A stretch of 64,000 nucleotides of DNA from Escallonia rubra. Its lineage: Eukaryota; Streptophyta; Magnoliopsida; Escalloniales; Escalloniaceae. The notes below the pieces were generated by a model. It saw only the letters and a program-made list of their open reading frames with translations, made no database searches and was not told the DNA's origin. Location: NCBI GenBank assembly GCA_033065855.1, contig JAVXUO010000153.1, positions 1 to 64,000 on the forward strand. Reading direction: 5' to 3'. Positions 58,011 to 64,000 of the stretch are shown one piece after another (the stretch's first letter is position 1; each line of letters starts with the position of its first letter). A program made the translations under genes and the position numbers.

Positions 58011-61000
58011 TAGTTGTCAAACGGGCCGCGCGGCCCGCGGGCTGGCTCGACCCGGCCCGGTTTTGGCCCGGGCTGGCCCGGCCCCGTCCATGAACAGTAG
58101 CGGCCCAGCACAAGTGGATTTGGGGCCTGGGCCTGGACCAGGCCTTCAGATTCTGCGAAAAAGCCCGGCCCGGCCCGGAAACGGCCCTAGTTTGGCCCGG
58201 CCCGGTTCTGGCCTGGTTCTGCGGCCCGGTCTGCGGCCCGAGTCTGGCCCGGTTTTAGCCCCACCACTTGTTTGAATTTTTTGCTTTTCCCCCCTTTCTT
58301 CCACCCCTTTTCCAAAATTCCACTTTTACCCCCCCAACAGCAATATAACGGCTAGTTTAGGGGGTATTTTAGTCTAACCTATATTTCAACTCCTTTACAC
58401 TCTTACCCTACTCAACAACTATAAACGGATAATTTGTAGGGGTATTTTGGTCTTTTGTGAAGTTTCTAAAATCTATAAATTCACACCATTTCTCTCTAAT
58501 TTTTCGCACCAATCTTCTTACTCTCTCTTACCTAAACATTCTATATTTCTACAAGCTTTGCTACTATTTTCCTCTCCAATTACTACTCTTGCTAATTACT
58601 ACTAGTATTTACTAATTAGTACTCTTGTTTATTAATTAGTAGTCTTGCTAAATTCTTTTTAATTACTAACTCTCTAATATTTGTTACTCGTTCATTCTTT
58701 TAATTGTTATTTCTTATTACTACTCTTATACTTGTGTATTTAGTTACTTTTACAAAGTTTAGCGTGAAATATGTCTGGAATAATTAAGAGAATTAGGCGT
58801 GCATCGTCATCACGAAAAACATCATCATCATCGCAAGCACCACCACCAGCACAAGCGCCAGCGCCACGGCCATCAGAAACACCAATCCAAGCACCAACAC
58901 AACCATTCGTTCGTGGACGAATGAGTACAGGCTCTATGATAGATACCCAAGCCAATTGGGAGTTCAATCAAAACATTCCAGATTTTGAATACACGCCTGA
59001 TGAAGACCCCCCGCATTATAGTCAAGGACGCAGCTCGGTTGGCGAAGCTACTACTCAGTGGCATAATCTCAACCCTATGCCTGGTCATGATGAAGAAGGG
59101 CCGAGCAATGCCTCCGATAACGTGCCGGAAGTCCAAAAGGGGAAAAAGAAGAAAGTCGAGTGTTGGAATTATTTCGACATAGTTACGGTGGACGACATCC
59201 GAAAAGCTCGATGTAAGTACTGTCTTAAATTATTTTCGACTGGTAGTGGTAATGGACATCTTAACAGGCATTACCCTCAGTGTGCACCTCGACAAGGCCA
59301 CGTCGAACCTACCCAAACGCAGTTATCTTTTGACGGTAAGTTATTTGTTTATAATCAGCGAGAGCAAAGAGACGGTCTCGCTGAATTTGTTATTCATGGT
59401 GAACAAGCCTTTTCTTTTGCCGATAATCCTAAGCACTCTAGATATATGAACACATACGTTCAACCTTTGTACAAAAAGGTTCATAGAAACACAACTAGAT
59501 CCGATGCATCCCGCCAGTACAAGGCTGCTAAAGCACGCCTTATCGATTATTTCGATAAATTTGACGGTAAAGTTAGTCTTACTTCTGATATTTGGCAATC
59601 TCCTTATAATTTTGTTAGTTATTCTTGTGTGACCGCTCATTGGATTGATGCAGATTGGGTTATGCACAAGAGAATCATCGCTTTCGAGCACTTCCCTTAT
59701 CCGCACGATGGAATGAACATTGCTATTCTTATATTAAAAGCATGCACCACATTTAAAATTAAGGATAAGATTATGAGTGTTAGTTTTGATAATGCTTCTA
59801 ATAATAAAGCTGCTGTTGCAGCTTTAAAGGACACGCTTCAACCTGTATTTGATGGTGAATTATTTCATGTTCGCTGTGTTTGTCACATTATTAATTTAAT
59901 TGTTCAAGATGGTTTAGCTGCTGCAGGAGATATTCTGCTCAAAATGAGGGGTATGACAGCGTATGTTAATGGCTCGAGTTTGAGAACACAACAATTTAAA
60001 ACGTTGTGTGTTCAATATAATATGCCTCGCAGGAGAGCAGTTACAGATGTGGTCCACAGGTGGAACTCTACATACTACATGCTTTTACACATTCTGGCAT
60101 ACCGAGAAGTCTATACGCATTTTCTACTAACCCAGTTCCCAGCCGGCTTGCCAACTCAAGAGGAATGGCAGATGGCCACATACCTAGCTGAATTTTTGGA
60201 GGTATTCTACACGTCTACCAATTTATTGTCTGGTACGTACTATCCCACCTCTCCTCTCGCTGTAATAGAAATTCTGAAGATGGCTACAATGTTAACAAAA
60301 TGGAGATATATAGGACCCTTTAGGGAAATAGTACAAGTGATGGATCAAAAATTTAATAAATATTGGAGTAAACTGCCTGCTATTTTTACTGTGGCTACTT
60401 GTTTAGATCCTAGGTTAAAGTTGCATGGCGTGAACGCCTCGATACAAGAGATATCAAAATTAATGCGCTACACAGCAGAGGACACAACCTTGCTCACAGC
60501 AAAAGTGAGCAAGAGGTTTGAGGACTTGTTCAACCTCTATCGTAATTCTGCTGACATGCGCGGGCGAGCTACATCATCATCCACTGCTGAGAGGTATTAT
60601 GCGCCATACCTTCAAGGCTTTGAACATCTAGTAGCAAGACAACTACCAGGTGAAGGTACTTCTAATTTTTGAGGTTCGTTTACTTTTTCCTCTTTTAATG
60701 AGATTGGTGTATATGCAAATACTGATCATTATTCTGATTTATCAAGGCAAGAACAGGTTAATTTTAATTTGTTAAATTTTTGGAAACAAAATCAAAACAT
60801 GTATAAAACTTTATCCCAAATTGCACGGGATGTACTGCCAGTGCAAGCCTCCACGGTTGCTTCAGAGTCGGCATTTTCAGCAAGCGGGAGGGTTTTGGAT
60901 GACAGGAGGAGTCGTCTTAACCCCGAGTCGCTCGAGCTATGTGTATGTTGGAAGGATTATCTTGATGCGAAATACCGCGAGCAAGATAAACCGATTGATG

Positions 61001-61803
61001 ATAGGAAGAGCAGTGACTCGGATATTGAAGTACTTCCGGATGATTAGGTAATTTGTTTTTATTTTCCTCTTTTGATCCTTTTGGTTGACGTTGCAGATTT
61101 CTTGATCTTTGATTGCTGATATTTTGGATAGACATGCATTATTATTTTGATTGTTAGAGTTTTAAGAATAAAAATTTTCACAAAATATACTTTTTTTCCA
61201 TATATATAAAATAAATTTTTACAAGCAAGATATATATTTTTTCGTATATATAAAAAAATAGGTAACTTCGCCTGTTTGTTTACAAGCAGCCGGTCCCAAG
61301 CTTGGATAAAAGGAGGAGGGCCTATGAACACATTTATTATTTTTCTATATAAATTGTTATGTGTTAAGATTTTATTAATAAAGCTCACCAAGAAGAGTAT
61401 GAAAATGTTTAACATATAATAAAAAATATAATGGCTAACAAATAAATATGTATATACATACATACATATGTATATTACTTATAATGAAATAAAAGGATAA
61501 AGATTAGGTTCGTTAAATTGTGAATATTGCCTAGAGATGAAATTTAAAATTGAATAACAAGAAAAAAAAAAAAAACGGGCCCGGGCCCGGCCCAAGCCCG
61601 ACCCTAGATATTGGGCCTAGGGCCAGGGCCTGGACTGGGCCTGGACTGGGCCTAGGTTTGCCTTCGGCAGGCCCAGCCCGGCCCGGCCCGGTTGGCAGCC
61701 CCACTGGCTTGGCCCCGGCCCGGCCCGACACCAGGCCCGGCCCGACAGCAGGCCCGATGGGCTTGGGCTGGGCCGGCCCAAGCCCGGCCCTTTGACAACT
61801 CTA
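58011..61803 (+). mobile_element. hAT transposon, nearly intact
   Basis: Terminal inverted repeats TAGTTGTCAAACGGGCC (58011) and, inverted at 61803, TAGAGTTGTCAAAGGGCC. Both arms have dense GGCCCGGCCC subterminal repeats. Flanking 8-mers GTATAATG and CTATAACA share five positions, so the target duplication is eroded or the ends are off by a base or two. Contains one transposase gene with a single internal stop. Confidence 0.88.
58771..61047 (+). pseudogene. hAT transposase with one in-frame TGA
   Basis: Open 58771-60672 (633 codons) and, in the same frame after a single TGA at 60670-60672, on to 61047. N-terminal Pro/Ser-rich leader. BED zinc finger at residues 128-172 (C148, C151, H163/H167, C171). 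RNase-H-like catalytic core with D273 (TSDIWQSP) and D340 (SFDNASNN) and the RCVCHIINL motif. DUF4413-like FNKYWSKLPAIF region. After the stop, the hAT C-terminal dimerisation domain (SESAFSASGRVLDDRRS). RICESLEEPER-type family, DNA cut-and-paste in the nucleus. The first product lacks the dimerisation domain and is expected to be inactive unless the stop is read through or is a sequencing error. Confidence 0.9.
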
Positions 61804-62720
61804 CTATAACATAACATGTCAGATAGGCCGGATAAGGTAGAAATCATTTCCGGCATTTTAACCGGACCTAGATTGCATGCTCAATAAGTAGTTATATCTT
61901 GTAGCCTGGGGTTTGAAAGCGTAACGTATTAGGCCGGATAACATACAGAAATTTTACTCCTTTTTTCTGTTATAATTAATGTCTTTTTCATATATATTTA
62001 TATATAAAAAAAATGGATAACTTTCTCCACAATTTGTTAAAATAAGATCCACGGGATTGATTGACAATCTTAACATCAATCCCATGCGGTACCACCCCTA
62101 GTGCAGTGCAGATCAACAACTTGAAGGAGAGAAGATGATGGTTACAGTCTTGGGTTGTGGAGTCATGTTGAACGGTGGAGGTAATGACAGGTTGGGGAGG
62201 TGTGGTGGACAATGGAGGTGGTAATGGGTTGTGGACTGTTAGGGCGGTGGTGGTCGTGGGTTATGGAGTCATGTTGGATGGTGGAGGTAGCGACGGGCTG
62301 TGGATGTGTGGTGGACGGTGCAGGTGGTAGTGGGTTGAAGTGTTGGCAGCGGTGGTGGTGGTGGGTTGTCGTACCGGTGGACTGTGGAGTCATGTTGGAC
62401 TATGGAGGTGGTGGTTAGTTGTGGAGAAGTGTTGGGCTGTTGTGGTGGACGATTTTGGAGAAGAGTTGGACGATGTTGGTGGTGGTGGATTTGGAAGGTT
62501 GCTGAGCAGGGAGGAGTGGATCCTAGGGATTTTTGTTCTCTCTCTTTTTTTTGTTATCCCGTCCCCTTGGGTAAATATCTATTCCCATAGGATGGAAATA
62601 TCCAAAAGTGGGATATCCTATATCCGGTCCTTAATTTGAGCTACAAAAACTGGATATGGACCAACAGGATAACATATACCCGCTCCCACCCTACAAACAC
62701 ACCCGTTTTCAGTTCTAACG
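61804..62720. repeat. GTGG-rich degenerate tandem repeat
   Basis: 62157-62470 holds three diverged units of about 110-120 bp, each beginning 'ggagtcatgttg(g/a)a..ggtggaggt' at about 62158, 62266 and 62386. The flanks carry 'ccggataa..gta' phrases (61830, 61930, 62720). No coding sequence recognised. Confidence 0.6.
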
Positions 62721-64000
62721 CTTGCCTACAAAACATTCATAGACCGGATAGAGACGCCGTATAATTTCTCAGCTTAATATGTTGGATATGGATTATAAGT
62801 TTTAGAAGAACATTAATAAGATAATACCAGTGTGATTACCTGACTAAGAAAGTAATAGACCCTGATTACCCCTTAAAAAAATTGATTTGCTCATCTTCTT
62901 TGTCACATGTTCAATGACTGACCACTTCTTAGTTCCTACTTGTTTATCAATACCTTGCATGGGAACCTGTGTGTACATGTAAGTTCTGGTGTTTGTGCAC
63001 GTGCAAACTAAGAACCTTCCGGACTGAATCACCTTCTTCTTCGACATAAGGGGCTGCCAAGATAAGCTCTCTCTAGGGTAGTTCTCTTCTTATCAAGTTC
63101 TTGTTGAAGTGATTAGGATGCGTACGTGAATGGATTGGTGGTGGGGCTACCCAATTAGGCGGCAAAATTTCAAATCTATGGCAGCGCTGCGGTCAAGGAG
63201 GAATCAATGATGCCAGGATCCTGTTTCGTCATGGGATTCTCCCCTCTTTGCAACCCTAACCGAAGATGTTTTAAAGAAATTCGCCTCCAACAAGACCATC
63301 AAGTTCGTCGGCACCCTCCTAAAATCCGGCCACTTAACAATCAGCACTCGACTAAGCTTAAAAAATCAACCTAGCCATAAGAAGGATAGGGACGGGTGGC
63401 GGCTTTGCAACAGCAGCAGCATCACCACATCAGTGGATTCCGCTTTTGACTGTTCTAAAGCTTCATATGTGGTCTCTGATTTAGGCTCCATGTTTTAATT
63501 TATTTTTAGAGGTTTTATTCCTTCTTATCGAAACATAAATTTTCTGTTGGAGTCAAGTATTCTCGTATTTCAAGTACACTCTGTTGAAAGAATTCTGGAT
63601 TTGTCTGAAGCTTCAGAATGCGCCAATAAAGGCCATTATAGAGGAGGGTCCATTGTTGGCATAGCTGTTTTTACTCCGGCGAAGGTTCACATCCTGCCTA
63701 TCTTATATTGTCTTTGTAAGTCATCATTTGTGGGGCATGGGGAAGATCGCATGGCGAGTTTATGTTAGGTTGGGGTGTTTTGGTTGGGTTCGAAGGTCCT
63801 TTTGGGGTTTTCTTTTGTTTGCTTTAATTAGCTCTATCAAATAAGTATAGTTGCGTGCCCTTGCACCAGAAGGAAGGGGGGGGGGGGGGGGGTCGTTAAT
63901 GGATAGGGGTTCTAAGGTCCTCTTGGCTTTTGGGTAGGTGGCATCGAGCTCCGGTTTGGTGCCCGGCTGGGTGTCTATCTCTTACGTTGTCGGTATGCGG
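62721..64000. other. no gene recognised; G17 run
   Basis: Open frames 62844-63047 (minus) and 63547-63768 (plus) show no domain I know. A homopolymer of 17 G occurs at 63876-63892, a site prone to assembly error. Confidence 0.5.

Noticed and set aside
58063..58275. Gly/Pro-rich open frame (GPGPGP)
   Set aside because: Product of the GGCCC-rich subterminal repeats of the hAT element; the same occurs at 61531-61856.
63876..63892. G17 homopolymer as a possible regulatory or quadruplex site
   Set aside because: A single homopolymer in otherwise featureless DNA; sequencing or assembly artefact is as likely.

Overview
This is plant nuclear DNA, most likely from a flowering plant. The coding regions have spliced plant-type introns, and the sequence holds tandem wall-associated receptor-like kinase (WAK-like) genes plus complete or near-complete Copia, Gypsy, CACTA and hAT elements with plant-type termini. 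No tRNA, rRNA, CRISPR array or bacterial-type operon was seen. The species cannot be named from the sequence. Two ambiguous bases (n at 23099 and 47084) show it is assembly sequence.

Region 0.5-21.6 kb is a tandem segmental duplication. Copy 1 (about 0.6-9.36 kb) and copy 2 (about 12.37-21.6 kb) each carry an upstream block, a three-exon WAK-like kinase gene (CDS 5158-7589 and 17876-20407, both plus strand) and, downstream on the minus strand, the last exon of a DEAD-box RNA helicase of the RH10/RRP3/DDX47 type. A decayed third WAK start lies between them (about 10.95-11.37 kb). Copy 2 was later hit by a 4.4-kb non-autonomous LTR element (13327-17753). Its 3' LTR ends only 122 bp before the WAK ATG, and its internal region holds an 80-bp tandem repeat array.

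Region 21.3-31.7 kb (minus strand) is the helicase gene. Seven coding exons plus a 5' UTR exon can be placed from splice sites and reading phase. All exons for the DEAD box through the helicase C-terminal domain are missing between exon 4 and exon 5. A 5.1-kb Copia element (22225-27320, perfect 5-bp target duplication) sits in the last intron. Degenerate nested MITEs lie in the first coding intron.

Region 31.7-43.3 kb is repeat territory. It holds an AT-rich direct repeat with small GC-rich hairpins, a CCA-rich tract split by a Gypsy/chromovirus element (33317-39290, minus strand, perfect 5-bp target duplication), a MITE nested in another MITE, and the 5' part of a decayed hAT element.

Region 43.3-56.0 kb is one 12.7-kb CACTA (En/Spm-like) element with CACTA termini, a CTG target duplication, subterminal repeat arrays at both ends, a TNP2-type transposase gene and a Transposase_24/TNPA-type gene. 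Both genes are on the minus strand and both carry nonsense codons. After it come an orphan last exon of a 2-oxoglutarate/Fe(II) dioxygenase (56975-57199, minus) and an almost intact hAT element (58011-61803) whose BED-finger transposase is broken by a single in-frame TGA. The last 2 kb show only low-complexity repeats.

No new enzymatic system was found. The most unusual material is the WAK pair, which has near-identical kinase domains, a strongly diverged ectodomain and an LTR placed as a possible alternative promoter. The in-phase-deleted helicase, whose tail was duplicated with the WAK unit, is next.
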